DNA of 64,000 bases, taken from contig NZ_JANL01000037.1 of the NCBI RefSeq assembly GCF_000585255.1, positions 62,001 to 126,000 of the forward strand. Reading direction: 5' to 3'. Made by a program: the position numbers and the translations under genes. The stretch is from Alkalibacterium sp. AK22 (lineage in GTDB: Bacteria; Bacillota; Bacilli; Lactobacillales; Carnobacteriaceae_A). Positions 55,340 to 64,000 of this stretch are shown here, piece by piece (within the stretch, counting starts at the first letter, position 1; each line of letters begins with the position of its first letter). Under the pieces are notes generated by a model. It did no database searches and was not told the DNA's origin. It saw only the letters and a list, made by a program, of their open reading frames with translations.

Positions 55340-56718
55340 TGATCACCACTTTTTTTATTTCGTATCTGTTTCAGCTTGTTCCGGAAAGCTTCTGCTTCCT
55401 GACCACTCAGCCGTTCGTCTGTTTCAGCCGTTCCCTTGGCCCAGTCAGGCAGAGACTCCTGTCTCGCGTGTGCCTTTTTCTGAGCAGACCGAGAATATGT
55501 TGGCCGCTGCTTAGTCTGTTTCTGATTGTGGTTCGCATAAAGCTGCTTGACTTTAGCCATAGCATCTTCCGGTGTATTCACCTGACTCTGTGCCCAGTCG
55601 TTTGCTATTTTAATAGCCAAATTTTTTTCAAGCGTAGGTGCATTTTTTATAACAAGCAAGTAGTTCAGGAGAATATTGATTACTGCATTGGACAACGGAG
55701 CCTGTTCGACCAGTTCTTTCAGCACCCATGTTTCTGATGAGGCCACGAAACCGCCCTTCTGCTGCTTGATTGATTTTAGATAGGCATAAGGCGAGACCTG
55801 TTCGGCATGAAGAATTACTTCGATTTCTCCTTCAGAGAAGCCTTTTTGCTTGAGCCTGCGGCCGTCTCCCTGCCCAGACCCCTCATTAAACTGGCCCGCT
55901 TGAGGTTTTCTTGTCTGCTGAAGATATTTTTTCTGAATAATGGCTGTTAGTTTTTTACCGCTGACCGTACCGTCCGAAAGATCAGCGGCTTCTAGCACAT
56001 ATCCCTGCATAGTCAGTTCATTTATCCCGTAAAGCAGATGAAAGGTATATACTAGTTTTTTTATGTCTGCAGTGACTGATGACAGACGGATGTACTGCTT
56101 ATTCAAGCCTTCTATAAAGAAATTCCAGTCAAAGGAGTCAACTTTTATTGCCTGATCACTCAATACAGGCTCTTTCAGCTGCATGGCTGATGTATGATTG
56201 TCCGCTTCACTCATTTTTTGCATATCGACATGAATGACATCCAAAAAAGATTTAGTGATTTCCTGAAAATCTTCAAGTCCTGGAGAATGCAGAGCAAATC
56301 GGTCTTCCAGTTCAGCAGCCAGACGCTGTCCCACTTTTTCTGTCAGCATCATTTTAAGCATCGGGTCGGCAAAAAAATGACTGGGTGTCATTGGTTTCAT
56401 TACGGCCAAGCTAAAATAGTCAGACTCTTGCTTATGCTGGAATACTTTTAACAGGCCATAGGCTTCCAGACGAATTCGGGCTTCATAGTATTGCTTGATA
56501 CCTAAACCCGTCTGAATGAGCAGATCTGACAGCATGATTTCTGCTGCATTGTTCTGCGCGATGTATTCACTCAAGGTTAAATACAACGATACAGCCTCTT
56601 GCCCCAATAAAGGCTGGTAAAGAGAAACCAGTATCCGTTTGTCCAAGTCTGACAAGGTCGCAACTTTCAAGATTTGCACTGTATCTTTTGGACTGATATG
56701 TTTCCAGGGGTAATTCAT
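55336..56718 (-). CDS. dnaB: Replication initiation and membrane attachment protein DnaB
   Basis: The 460-residue protein is of the DnaB/DnaD type: winged-helix N-terminal region with LSDLDKRILVSLYQPLLGQEAVSLYLTL and a C-terminal DnaD-like domain with YLKSIKQQKGGFVASSE-type text and NVAINILLNYLLVIK-like end. It is the Firmicute initiation protein, not the E. coli helicase of the same name. A basic, glutamine-rich tail follows (about 395-450). It lies between nrdR and dnaI as expected. Confidence 0.93.
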   Translation of the reverse strand: MNYPWKHISPKDTVQILKVATLSDLDKRILVSLYQPLLGQEAVSLYLTLSEYIAQNNAAEIMLSDLLIQTGLGIKQYYEARIRLEAYGLLKVFQHKQESDYFSLAVMKPMTPSHFFADPMLKMMLTEKVGQRLAAELEDRFALHSPGLEDFQEITKSFLDVIHVDMQKMSEADNHTSAMQLKEPVLSDQAIKVDSFDWNFFIEGLNKQYIRLSSVTADIKKLVYTFHLLYGINELTMQGYVLEAADLSDGTVSGKKLTAIIQKKYLQQTRKPQAGQFNEGSGQGDGRRLKQKGFSEGEIEVILHAEQVSPYAYLKSIKQQKGGFVASSETWVLKELVEQAPLSNAVINILLNYLLVIKNAPTLEKNLAIKIANDWAQSQVNTPEDAMAKVKQLYANHNQKQTKQRPTYSRSAQKKAHARQESLPDWAKGTAETDERLSGQEAEAFRNKLKQIRNKKSGDQ

Positions 56719-56745
56719 GCCACTCGAATCCTTTCCATCATCTGT

Positions 56746-57210
56746 TTAATGCTCTTTCCTTTTTTTCTCCAGCTCCTGCATTTCCTGCATGAATACACTG
56801 ATGTCTCTGAATTGACGGTAGACTGATGCAAAACGAATATATGCCACATCATCCAGCTCAGCTAGTTCTTCCATAACATACTCTCCAATTTTTGTTGAAG
56901 CAATTTCTCCTGCCCCATGATCACGGATCTTGTACTCCACTTTGTTGACAATCTGCTCCTGTTCTTCGGCAGTAACCGGACGTTTTTCACACGCCCGCCT
57001 GATCCCCCTCAGAAGCTTTTCACGGCTGAATTCTTCCCGGTTGCCATTTTTTTTGACAACCAGAACAGGACTCTGTTCGATCCGCTCAAAGGTGGTAAAG
57101 CGGAAGAGGCAGGCATCACATTCGCGCCGGCGTCTGATGGATTTTCCTTCATCTGCCGGCCGGCTGTCGACTACTCTGCTCCCATTATGTTGACATTTTG
57201 GACAATGCAT
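56746..57210 (-). CDS. nrdR: Transcriptional repressor NrdR
   Basis: The 154-residue protein has an N-terminal zinc ribbon (C3, C6, C31, C34: MHCPKC, ECDAC), then an ATP-cone domain ([27 protein letters not shown]). NrdR binds dATP/ATP and represses ribonucleotide reductase genes. It lies upstream of dnaB, as in many Firmicutes. I see no NrdR box pair in its own upstream region. Confidence 0.97.
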   Translation of the reverse strand: MHCPKCQHNGSRVVDSRPADEGKSIRRRRECDACLFRFTTFERIEQSPVLVVKKNGNREEFSREKLLRGIRRACEKRPVTAEEQEQIVNKVEYKIRDHGAGEIASTKIGEYVMEELAELDDVAYIRFASVYRQFRDISVFMQEMQELEKKRKEH

Positions 57211-57267
57211 GTCAGTCAGTCCTTTGCTTTGAATTATTACCGCTATTATAACATACCCGACCGTGGT

Positions 57268-57864
57268 CTAATAGCCATTCTCTGTCAGCCAGGACTCTAC
57301 CTGTCGTTGCGTGCTGTCTATTGTCCCATTATTATCGATAAGAACATCAGCTTTCTGTATTTTTTCATTAAGTGGCGCTTGAGCGGCAATTCGGCCAGCC
57401 GCTTCCTCACGGCTCAATCCATCTCTATTCATCAGCCGCTTCAACTGGCAGTCTTTATCTGTCCAAACGACCATTACACCATCCACTATTTCTTCATAAC
57501 CTGCTTCGTACAGCAGTGGAATATCCAGTACAACCAACGGAGCCCCGGCCGCTATATGCTCGTGCATTTGACCTAATATCCACTCAAAAATGTCGGCCTG
57601 CACAATTGCATTAAGCTTGTCCAGCTTTTTTTTGTTCGAAAAAACAATTGCCCCTAAAGCTTTGCGATTTAGCGTGCGGTCTTTGTTTAAGATTTCCTCC
57701 CCGAACTGATCCACTGTTTTCAGATAGGCACTGCAGCCAGGCTGCATGACTTCCCGCGCTCCCCTATCCGCATCAACTAACGGGATACCTTTCTGCTGAA
57801 AAAATCGGCTGACAGTCGACTTGCCTGTAGCTATTCCTCCAGTCAGTCCCAAAACATAAGTCAT
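57268..57864 (-). CDS. coaE: Dephospho-CoA kinase
   Basis: The 198-residue kinase has the P-loop GLTGGIATGKST (about residues 6-17) and the phrases FFQQKGIPLVDADRGAREVM and PLLYEAGYEE. It makes CoA from dephospho-CoA, the last step of CoA synthesis. A 12-codon extension upstream is rejected as GAGAGGAG lies before the ATG at 57864. Its start is 18 bases from the mutM stop. Confidence 0.97.
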   Translation of the reverse strand: MTYVLGLTGGIATGKSTVSRFFQQKGIPLVDADRGAREVMQPGCSAYLKTVDQFGEEILNKDRTLNRKALGAIVFSNKKKLDKLNAIVQADIFEWILGQMHEHIAAGAPLVVLDIPLLYEAGYEEIVDGVMVVWTDKDCQLKRLMNRDGLSREEAAGRIAAQAPLNEKIQKADVLIDNNGTIDSTQRQVESWLTENGY

Positions 57865-57881
57865 TTGCCGACTCCTCTCTT

Positions 57882-58709
57882 CTATTCTGCCGGTTGGCAC
57901 AGTGGACAGAAATGTGTCCCCCTCTGAGCCACCTTTATTTTTTCTATCCTAGTTCCACAACGAGTGCAGGCCGCCTGATCCCTGCCATAGACTTTGAGAT
58001 TATGCTGGTAGGTCCCTGAATCTCCGTATGCATTGGCATACGTCCGGATTGTGGTTCCTCCAGACTTCACTGCTTTATCCATTATTGTAATGATTGATTT
58101 CGTTAGACGGCTGATGTCCTCTTGCTTAAGTGAGTAAGCGGGACGGGACGGATGAATACGAGCATCGAACAAGATTTCATCAGCATAAATATTGCCGATG
58201 CCGGCTACTAAAGTCTGATCGAGCAAGCAGGCTTTGATTGCCCGCTTTCTATTTTGAAGAAACTGACTAACCCATTTATCGTTCAGCTTATCAGCTGTAG
58301 GTTCAGGGCCAAGCGACACGAGCGAGGGGTGCTCAAAAGGCCTAACGCGCGAGGTCAGACTCATTTTACCGAACTTTCTGACATCCAAATACCTCAGTTC
58401 TTCTTCTCCATTGAGTTTAAATACCACATGTGTATGACGGGCCAATGGCGTGTCTGTTGTTTCGACTCTAAACTTCCCTTCCATCCGCAAATGGCTGATT
58501 AGGACATAATCACTCAAGTAAAACAGCAGAAACTTCCCCCGCCTTCCAATATTTTCGATTGTCTGGCCGGCTAACTGACGGCTGAATATATTAGCCGCCG
58601 GATCTTTGATGATGTTGGGCCACAGCACCTGGACTTCTTTGATCACTTTTCCCGGCAGTAAGTCTAGCAAACCATTTTTAACATTTTCCACTTCTGGAAG
58701 TTCAGGCAT
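57882..58709 (-). CDS. mutM: Formamidopyrimidine-DNA glycosylase
   Basis: The 275-residue enzyme starts MPELPEVE (catalytic Pro after Met removal, and Glu3), and has the C-terminal zinc finger CTRCGTRIEKI ... GTHFCPLC. It excises 8-oxoguanine and ring-opened purines. It follows polA and precedes coaE in a DNA-repair-like operon. The ATG has only a weak Shine-Dalgarno. Confidence 0.98.
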   Translation of the reverse strand: MPELPEVENVKNGLLDLLPGKVIKEVQVLWPNIIKDPAANIFSRQLAGQTIENIGRRGKFLLFYLSDYVLISHLRMEGKFRVETTDTPLARHTHVVFKLNGEEELRYLDVRKFGKMSLTSRVRPFEHPSLVSLGPEPTADKLNDKWVSQFLQNRKRAIKACLLDQTLVAGIGNIYADEILFDARIHPSRPAYSLKQEDISRLTKSIITIMDKAVKSGGTTIRTYANAYGDSGTYQHNLKVYGRDQAACTRCGTRIEKIKVAQRGTHFCPLCQPAE

Positions 58710-58792
58710 CTTTATCGCTACTTTCTATAAACTTTTTGTGCAAGAAAAGGAGCGAGATCTCTCCCGCCCTTTCTTCTTGCCTGTATATGTGT

Positions 58793-61456
58793 CTATTTTG
58801 CTTCGTACCAGCTTTTGCCATAGCTGCTTTCTACCTTAAGCGGAACGGCAAGTTCCACCGTCTGTTCCATTACTTCTTTGACCAATGTCTCAATCTGTGA
58901 AATCTCTTCTTCGGGCACTTCGAAAATCAGTTCATCATGTACTTGAAGCAGCATAGTTGCCTGAAGTCCTTCAGCTTTGATCCGTTTATCCATTTCAATC
59001 ATAGCCATTTTTAAGATGTCGGCAGCGCTGCCCTGAATCGGTGTATTCATAGCTGTCCGTTCAGCAAAAGAACGGAGATTGAAATTCCTTGAGTTGATGT
59101 CCGGCAAATAACGTCGTCTGTGAAATAATGTTTCTACATAGCCTTTTTCCTTGGCTTCACGGATCACGTCATCTATAAACTGCTTTACCCCTGGGAAGCG
59201 GTCAAAGTAGGTGTCAATATAATCTTTGGCTTCCTTTCGGCTGATATTCAGGTTCTGAGACAGGCCATAATCACTGATACCATAAACGATACCAAAGTTG
59301 ACTGCCTTCGCTTCTCTACGCATATCCGCTGTCACATCACCGGCATTGGCGATATCAAATACTCGCATGGCTGTCGTCGTGTGAATATCCTCATTATCCA
59401 TAAAAGCTCTGATCAGATGTTCATCAGCTGATATATGCGCCAGGATCCGCAGTTCTATTTGAGAATAGTCGGAGGCAAATATTTTCCAGCCTTCTTTACG
59501 GGGGACAAAAGCTTGTCTGATTTTACGGCCTTCTTCCAGGCGTATCGGAATGTTCTGCAAGTTCGGGTCTACAGAACTAAGTCTGCCAGTACGGGCGACT
59601 GTCTGCAGATAACGGGTATGAATTTTGCTGGTCTTGCTGTCTATCACCTTAAGCAGTCCTTCAATATACGTTGACTGAATTTTGGCGACCTGCCGGTATT
59701 TGAGTATAAATTCGACAATTGGGGCCTGATCCCTTAGTTTTTCCAGTACATCCTGTGCAGTAGAATAACCCGTCTTGGTTTTTTTAATTACAGGATAGCC
59801 CATCTTTTCAAACAGGATCACCCCAAGCTGCTTAGGTGAATTGATATTGAACGTCTCTCCTGCTTCCTTGTATATTCTTTCTTCGATTCCTTCAAGAGTC
59901 TGCCTGAATTCTTCCTTCATGACTTCCAGACACTCTGCATCAGCTGTAATACCCTGGATTTCCATTTCTGCCAAAACGATAGCTAGCGGAAGTTCCATTT
60001 CTTTCAGAAGAGCTTCCTGCTCATTCTCTTTCAGTTCGGCGTCCATCTTGGCGGACAGCTTTGTGATTGCTAAAACTTTGCGGGCCATGTGGTCATACAT
60101 CAGCGTCTGATCTTCAGGCACACTGATTTTCTTTCCTTTACCGTAGACTACTTCATCAGGGGTCATCCCTTCATAATGGTGCTTACTGGCTACATCTACT
60201 ACATCGCCACTGCTGCTGTCTTCAGCTGTCAGCAGATAAGAGGCCAGCATAATGTCAAAGGAAACCCCTTTCAGCTCACACTCTCTCTTGTGGAGAGCAA
60301 CATAAGTCCGTTTCGCATCATATACATATTTTTCTTTATCTTCATCTTCCACCCAGTCTTTAAATACCGGCGACGCAAAAGCGGTTTCTGGATCAGTCAC
60401 ATAAAGCCTGTTTTCCTTTCCCCAGGCTACTGAAACGATATCCGCTTTGTGGTAATTATCATCCAGCATTTCAACATACAGTGCCATGCCGTCAGAAAAC
60501 TGCTTCGGACTGATTTCTTCAACAAATGTATACTCGACTTCCTCGACCTCTTCTGCGAGCTGATCCATGTAGTCCGCTGTATCCAGCTTTTCCAAGTGGG
60601 ACTTGAAGTCCATCTCTTTATAAAAAGCAATCAGTTTCTCCATGTCTCGTCCATGATAACTCAGTTCCTCCAACTTGACGGTAATGGGGGCTTGTACATC
60701 AATAGTAGCCAGTTTTTTACTCAAAAAAGCTGTCTCTTTTTCAGCTATCAGGTTTTCCTTACGCTTGGACTTTTTCATTTCATCCACGTGCGCATACAGA
60801 TTCTCAAGGCTTCCATATTCATGCAGCAGTTTCAGAGCTGTTTTTTCGCCGATTTTTGTCACCCCTGGAATATTATCCGAGGCATCTCCTGCCAGACCTT
60901 TCATATCGATAATACGAATCGGATCGATGCCCAGTTCATCTATTATCGACGTTTTGGAGTGTTCTTTCAGGTCGCTGACTCCTTTTTTTGTGATGTCAAT
61001 TCGAACAGCGTCTGTTGCCAGCTGGGTCAAATCTCGGTCCCCTGTCAGCACTACCACTTCAAAGCCTTCAGTTTCAGCCTGCCTAGCCAATGTACCGATA
61101 ATATCATCTGCTTCGTAGTTTTCCAGCTCGTAACTTTTCAGACCAAAGCCCGACAGCAGATCCTTGAGAAAAGGGATTTGTTCCGAGAATTCTGACGGCA
61201 TCTTGGACCGACCCCCTTTGTAATCATCAAAAAAAGCATGCCGGAAGGTCGTCTTTCCGGCATCAAAAGCGACCAGAGCATGCGTCGGCTGCTCCTTATT
61301 GACAATCACCTCCAGCATATTGTGAAAGCCGTAAAGTGCATTGGTATGCAGGCCATTTCTGTTTTTCATACGCTCGATCTGACTATGCAGGCCATAAAAG
61401 GCTCTGAAAGCCACACTATGTCCATCAATCAGCAGTAATTTCTTTTTGTCCGCCAC
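58793..61456 (-). CDS. polA: DNA polymerase I
   Basis: The 887-residue polymerase has the 5'-3' exonuclease domain (LLLIDGHSVAFRAFYGLHS; YEADDIIGTLARQAE), a middle domain, and the polymerase domain with IFASDYSQIELRILAHIS, DMRREAKAVNFGIVYGISDYGL and LLQVHDELIFEVPEEE. The proofreading residues of E. coli Pol I (DxE) are not seen at the matching place (ALYVEMLDD), so the 3'-5' domain is likely inactive, as in Bacillus. It starts at GTG with GGAGG upstream. Confidence 0.98.
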   Translation of the reverse strand: MADKKKLLLIDGHSVAFRAFYGLHSQIERMKNRNGLHTNALYGFHNMLEVIVNKEQPTHALVAFDAGKTTFRHAFFDDYKGGRSKMPSEFSEQIPFLKDLLSGFGLKSYELENYEADDIIGTLARQAETEGFEVVVLTGDRDLTQLATDAVRIDITKKGVSDLKEHSKTSIIDELGIDPIRIIDMKGLAGDASDNIPGVTKIGEKTALKLLHEYGSLENLYAHVDEMKKSKRKENLIAEKETAFLSKKLATIDVQAPITVKLEELSYHGRDMEKLIAFYKEMDFKSHLEKLDTADYMDQLAEEVEEVEYTFVEEISPKQFSDGMALYVEMLDDNYHKADIVSVAWGKENRLYVTDPETAFASPVFKDWVEDEDKEKYVYDAKRTYVALHKRECELKGVSFDIMLASYLLTAEDSSSGDVVDVASKHHYEGMTPDEVVYGKGKKISVPEDQTLMYDHMARKVLAITKLSAKMDAELKENEQEALLKEMELPLAIVLAEMEIQGITADAECLEVMKEEFRQTLEGIEERIYKEAGETFNINSPKQLGVILFEKMGYPVIKKTKTGYSTAQDVLEKLRDQAPIVEFILKYRQVAKIQSTYIEGLLKVIDSKTSKIHTRYLQTVARTGRLSSVDPNLQNIPIRLEEGRKIRQAFVPRKEGWKIFASDYSQIELRILAHISADEHLIRAFMDNEDIHTTTAMRVFDIANAGDVTADMRREAKAVNFGIVYGISDYGLSQNLNISRKEAKDYIDTYFDRFPGVKQFIDDVIREAKEKGYVETLFHRRRYLPDINSRNFNLRSFAERTAMNTPIQGSAADILKMAMIEMDKRIKAEGLQATMLLQVHDELIFEVPEEEISQIETLVKEVMEQTVELAVPLKVESSYGKSWYEAK

Positions 61457-61511
61457 TTGTCTCGTCCTCCAGTAAATAATCTTACTCTCATAGTATCAGA
61501 TATCAGGAAAT

Positions 61512-61554
61512 AGAAAAAGAGAACGCTCCCTGAACCGCTTCAGGAACGCTCTCA
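61512..61554 (-). terminator. Terminator downstream of murC
   Basis: GAGAGCGTTCCTGAA pairs with TTCAGGGAGCGTTCTC (wobbles and one bulge) and is followed by TTTTT on the minus strand. Confidence 0.82.
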
Positions 61555-61560
61555 TTTCTG

Positions 61561-62889
61561 TTAATTCTTTGCTTCTGACTGACTTAAAATCTTTTCAAAA
61601 GCATGCTCAAACTTTTCTACATCCCCGGCACCCATAAAAATGACTACCTGATGTTTATGCGCCAACAGAGGAGACATGTCCTCTTCGCTGATGATTTCCT
61701 TGCCTTTTTCCGTTTTATTCAAAAGGTCAAGAATCGTGATTTTACCTTCTTGCTCACGGGCGGAAGTAAAAATATCACAGAGATAGACCGCATCCGCCAT
61801 ATCCAAAGCCGCTCCAAATTCATCCAGCAGAGCCACGGTCCGGCTGAAAGTGTGCGGTTGGAATACTGCCACAATTTCTCTGTCCGGATATTTCTGGTGT
61901 GCTGCATCGAGGGTAGCCCGAATTTCTGCCGGATGATGGGCATAATCATCGATAATCACTGTGTCCATCACATGTTTCTCTGTGAAGCGTCTTTTGACTC
62001 CTGCAAAAGACATCAGCTGTTCTCTGACTTTGTCCGGATCCAGTCCTTCATAGTGTGCAAAAGCAATGACTCCCAGAGCATTCTGGATATTGTGCTTACC
62101 GTAAGAAGGAATCGTAAATTTCCCGTAGAAATCTCCCCGGACATAGACATCAAATGTCGAACCGTCCGTTGAGCGTTCGATGTTTTTGGCCTGAAAATCG
62201 TTGTATTCGTCAAAGCCATAATACACAATCGGTACAGGGGCGTGCAGCTCCTGTAGTCTCATGTCGTCTCCACAGGCAAAAATAGCCTTCTTGATTTGAG
62301 CAGAAAACTCCAGAAAGGCATTCTGGACATCTTCGATACTTTCGTAATAGTCCGGATGATCAAAGTCAATATTGGTGACCAAAGCATAATCAGACTTGTA
62401 CGCTAGAAAATGACGGCGATACTCACAAGCTTCCAGCACAAAGTACTCGGCGTCCTTCTCCCCTCTGCCAGTCCCATCTCCAATCAGATAACTCGTAGGC
62501 TTGATGCCGCCCAGTACATGAGAGAGTAAGCCAGTTGTACTGGTTTTTCCGTGAGAGCCGGTCACAGCCACACTCGTAAACTGATCACTCAGTTCTCCCA
62601 GAAAATCGTGATACCGTTTTATTTCAAGTCCCATTTCCTTCGCTCGGCGAATTTCTTCATGCGTATCCGGAAAAGCGTTACCTGCAATAATAATCATGTC
62701 TTCTTCAATATTACTTTCATCAAAGACCTTGATCGGTATTTGATGCTCTTCTAAGTTTTTCTGAGTGAAAAAGTACTTTTTGACGTCCGACCCCTGCACA
62801 TTGAAGCCTTTATCGTGCAGAATCATGGCCAAGGCACTCATGCCTGAGCCTTTGATCCCAACAAAATGGTATAAAGTTTCATGATTCAT
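61561..62889 (-). CDS. murC: UDP-N-acetylmuramate--L-alanine ligase
   Basis: The 442-residue Mur ligase joins L-alanine to UDP-MurNAc. It has the Rossmann loop [16 protein letters not shown], the ATP loop [14 protein letters not shown] (about 108), and the C-terminal [16 protein letters not shown]. Family length is normal. A 6-codon extension upstream is rejected because GGAGG lies before the ATG at 62889. It lies between the possible SftA remnant and polA. Confidence 0.97.
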   Translation of the reverse strand: MNHETLYHFVGIKGSGMSALAMILHDKGFNVQGSDVKKYFFTQKNLEEHQIPIKVFDESNIEEDMIIIAGNAFPDTHEEIRRAKEMGLEIKRYHDFLGELSDQFTSVAVTGSHGKTSTTGLLSHVLGGIKPTSYLIGDGTGRGEKDAEYFVLEACEYRRHFLAYKSDYALVTNIDFDHPDYYESIEDVQNAFLEFSAQIKKAIFACGDDMRLQELHAPVPIVYYGFDEYNDFQAKNIERSTDGSTFDVYVRGDFYGKFTIPSYGKHNIQNALGVIAFAHYEGLDPDKVREQLMSFAGVKRRFTEKHVMDTVIIDDYAHHPAEIRATLDAAHQKYPDREIVAVFQPHTFSRTVALLDEFGAALDMADAVYLCDIFTSAREQEGKITILDLLNKTEKGKEIISEEDMSPLLAHKHQVVIFMGAGDVEKFEHAFEKILSQSEAKN

Positions 62890-62985
62890 TCGTAAAAAAT
62901 CCTCCAATAATAAACATCTCGTAAATTAACATCGTTACCTACTATAATCGAAATAGATTAAAATAGCCAGGACTATCAGTTAAAT

Positions 62986-63570
62986 TTAATGCTTTGCCTT
63001 ATTCTCGAAAAGACCGGGTACGTTCATTTTCTTTTGATTTTCACCACTTCGGTCGTCATCCATGATTGTGGACAAGGTCCGGTGAAGTCCATTTGTCCGT
63101 CTGACTTTTTCCAGCACTTTGGCCTTAGTTTTCCTGGTTTTTTTCGACTGTTCTTCATGCTTTGATGGAGAAGAAGACTGTATAAGGTTTCCTTCTCTCT
63201 CCAACCAAGCAGCTTCCAGGTCCTCAGTCACACAAACATCGAAAAGCAGAAACTCATCTGCATTTTTTCTCAGGTCTTTTTTCAGCTTGGAGTAATCTGT
63301 CTTTTTGACCTTTTTCTTTTTCGGTTTGTTGAAACCATGATAGGGAGAGGGAACCTTGCTTGCTTCAAAAGGCGGATGAATGTATCCACGTTCACCTGTT
63401 TCTTCTCTATGTTCTATATAGTCCCTAAACTCCCGGGCGACCTCTTCTTTTCTTTTGAGCTCCCCAGGGAGCACATAGTTGTCTTTGAATCTTTCTGGCT
63501 GAGATCTGTCCAGATCGGCTGATTGGTGCTTTCTGGACGCCTCAAAAAATTCTCTGTATTTTGAAGACAT
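62986..63570 (-). CDS. Hypothetical protein, possible SftA-type linker remnant
   Basis: I do not recognise this 194-residue protein with certainty. It is highly charged, mostly basic, with no signal peptide, membrane segment or Walker motif. It holds the segment PPFEASKVPSPYHGFNKPKKKKVKK (about residues 64-88), which resembles the linker motif remembered from SftA/FtsK-type translocases (F-x-P-x-x-V-P-S-P-x-x-G-F). In Bacillus ytpS (sftA) lies between ytpR and murC, the same place. I infer a relic or shortened relative without the motor domain. AAGGTGAG precedes the ATG. Confidence 0.55.
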   Translation of the reverse strand: MSSKYREFFEASRKHQSADLDRSQPERFKDNYVLPGELKRKEEVAREFRDYIEHREETGERGYIHPPFEASKVPSPYHGFNKPKKKKVKKTDYSKLKKDLRKNADEFLLFDVCVTEDLEAAWLEREGNLIQSSSPSKHEEQSKKTRKTKAKVLEKVRRTNGLHRTLSTIMDDDRSGENQKKMNVPGLFENKAKH

Positions 63571-63602
63571 ACCTATCTCTCACCTTTCAGTCAATTAAAC
63601 GG

Positions 63603-64000
63603 CTAAAAATCAAACCGTCTGCCTGTTTCTTCATCAGATGGCAGAATCATAATTCCTGCCTGCTCCTGAGGCAGCCCGAGCTCTCTTGCTGAACAGACCA
63701 TACCTTCGCTTTTGATCCCTTTCAGTTCACCGGGCCAGATGATCATGCCCTCTGGCATCACGGCACCAGGCTTAGCCACGACAACTTTCTGTCCAGCTTT
63801 TATATTTCCTGCCCCGCAAACAATCTGCAGCACCTGATTGTTGTCGACTTCTGTCTGCGTCAAATTAAGATGATCCGATCCTTCAACTGGCTCACATGAC
63901 TTTACATGTCCGACAACAAATCGGGGATCTGTGTCGACTTCAAGTTTGTCCTCAAAGCCAGCAGCCTTTAGAGTCCGATTAAACTGACTGATTTGTTCAG
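63603..64000 (-). CDS. ytpR: YtpR family tRNA-binding protein (partial, runs off right edge)
   Basis: The open frame continues upstream to the window edge (the internal Met at 63863 is not the start). The visible part has the EMAP/Arc1p-type tRNA-binding OB fold: VVGHVKSCEPVEGSDHLNLTQTEVDNNQVLQIVCGAGNI, then VVAKPGAVMPEGMII and SEGMVCSARELGL, as in YtpR and the PheT N-terminus. Its substrate tRNA is unknown. Its N-terminal DUF4479 domain is presumably beyond the edge. Confidence 0.9.
   Translation of the reverse strand, partial: EQISQFNRTLKAAGFEDKLEVDTDPRFVVGHVKSCEPVEGSDHLNLTQTEVDNNQVLQIVCGAGNIKAGQKVVVAKPGAVMPEGMIIWPGELKGIKSEGMVCSARELGLPQEQAGIMILPSDEETGRRFDF

Noticed and set aside
58741-58779. 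Imperfect hairpin between polA and mutM (CAAGAA/TTCTTG arms)
   Set aside because: Several mismatches and no T-run after the stem on the minus strand; it may be a weak processing site but is not called a terminator.
60449-61195. 248-residue open frame antisense to polA
   Set aside because: It lies wholly inside polA on the opposite strand, has no RBS or family match, and polA codon bias explains it.
61603-62172. 189-residue open frame antisense to murC
   Set aside because: Shadow of murC on the other strand with no domain.
1-64000. tRNA, rRNA, CRISPR array, prophage or toxin-antitoxin loci
   Set aside because: I looked for cloverleaf, rRNA-like and regularly spaced repeat patterns and phage gene order and saw none.

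Overview
The window looks like a chromosomal core region of a low-to-moderate GC Gram-positive bacterium (Firmicutes, order Lactobacillales). The grounds are the gene content and order (mraZ-rsmH-ftsL-pbp2X-mraY-murD-murG-divIB-ftsA-ftsZ-sepF-ylmG-ylmH-divIVA-ileS; yqeG-yqeH-yhbY-nadD-yqeK-rsfS-yqeM-tmcAL-yceD-rpmF; rluD/nadK/relQ with divergent yjbK-spxH; pepF-coiA-mecA-spx; infC-rpmI-rplT), strong purine-rich ribosome-binding sites, T-box leaders and CtsR-type operators. A Carnobacteriaceae-like or Enterococcaceae-like lactic acid bacterium is the best guess; no rRNA gene is present to settle it. No tRNA, rRNA, CRISPR, prophage or obvious defence locus was seen. Almost every gene is a recognisable housekeeping gene. 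Layout: 1-441 is the 5' part of a NUDIX ADP-ribose pyrophosphatase gene that runs off the left edge. 613-2869 is the xpaC-telA pair and a GlsB-type stress membrane protein. 2916-3116 is a cold-shock protein. 3348-20610 is the ileS/divIVA/division-and-cell-wall (dcw) region, all on the minus strand, starting at DUF3397 and mraZ and ending at ileS, which has its own T-box. 20756-27537 is the rpmF/yceD/tmcAL/yqe cluster (tRNA modification, ribosome silencing and assembly, NAD synthesis) and ykuJ. 27737-31926 holds an aminotransferase, a beta-hydroxyacid dehydrogenase and ptsI-ptsH. 32259-34472 is clpE with CtsR boxes. 34565-41729 holds prfC, an AI-2E family permease, a GNAT, rluD-like, nadK, relQ, a CYTH protein and spxH. 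41820-46188 holds pepF, coiA, mecA and spx. 46445-47746 is a degenerate IS3-family insertion sequence. 47823-50493 holds lplA and an isolated hemY-like gene. 50716-54055 holds rplT-rpmI-infC with an L20-type leader and thrS with a T-box. 54401-64000 holds dnaI-dnaB-nrdR, coaE-mutM-polA, murC, a small protein that may be a remnant of the translocase SftA, and the C-terminal part of ytpR, which runs off the right edge. Working together: the dcw block makes peptidoglycan precursors and the divisome (MraZ control, FtsL/DivIB/PBP2X, FtsA/FtsZ/SepF, DivIVA). ClpE, MecA, SpxH and Spx form a regulated-proteolysis module for heat and thiol stress. RelQ adds (p)ppGpp synthesis, and HPr/EI feed sugar uptake and carbon control. 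The most informative non-coding signals are a three-unit 10-bp MraZ operator, two T-box leaders, an L20 leader, CtsR boxes between ptsH and clpE, a terminator that encodes the C-termini of two converging genes, and terminators that split the dcw operon. I did not find a convincing undescribed system. The items most worth a second look are the apparent AUA start codon of infC, the lone hemY, the possible SftA remnant and the doubly broken insertion sequence.
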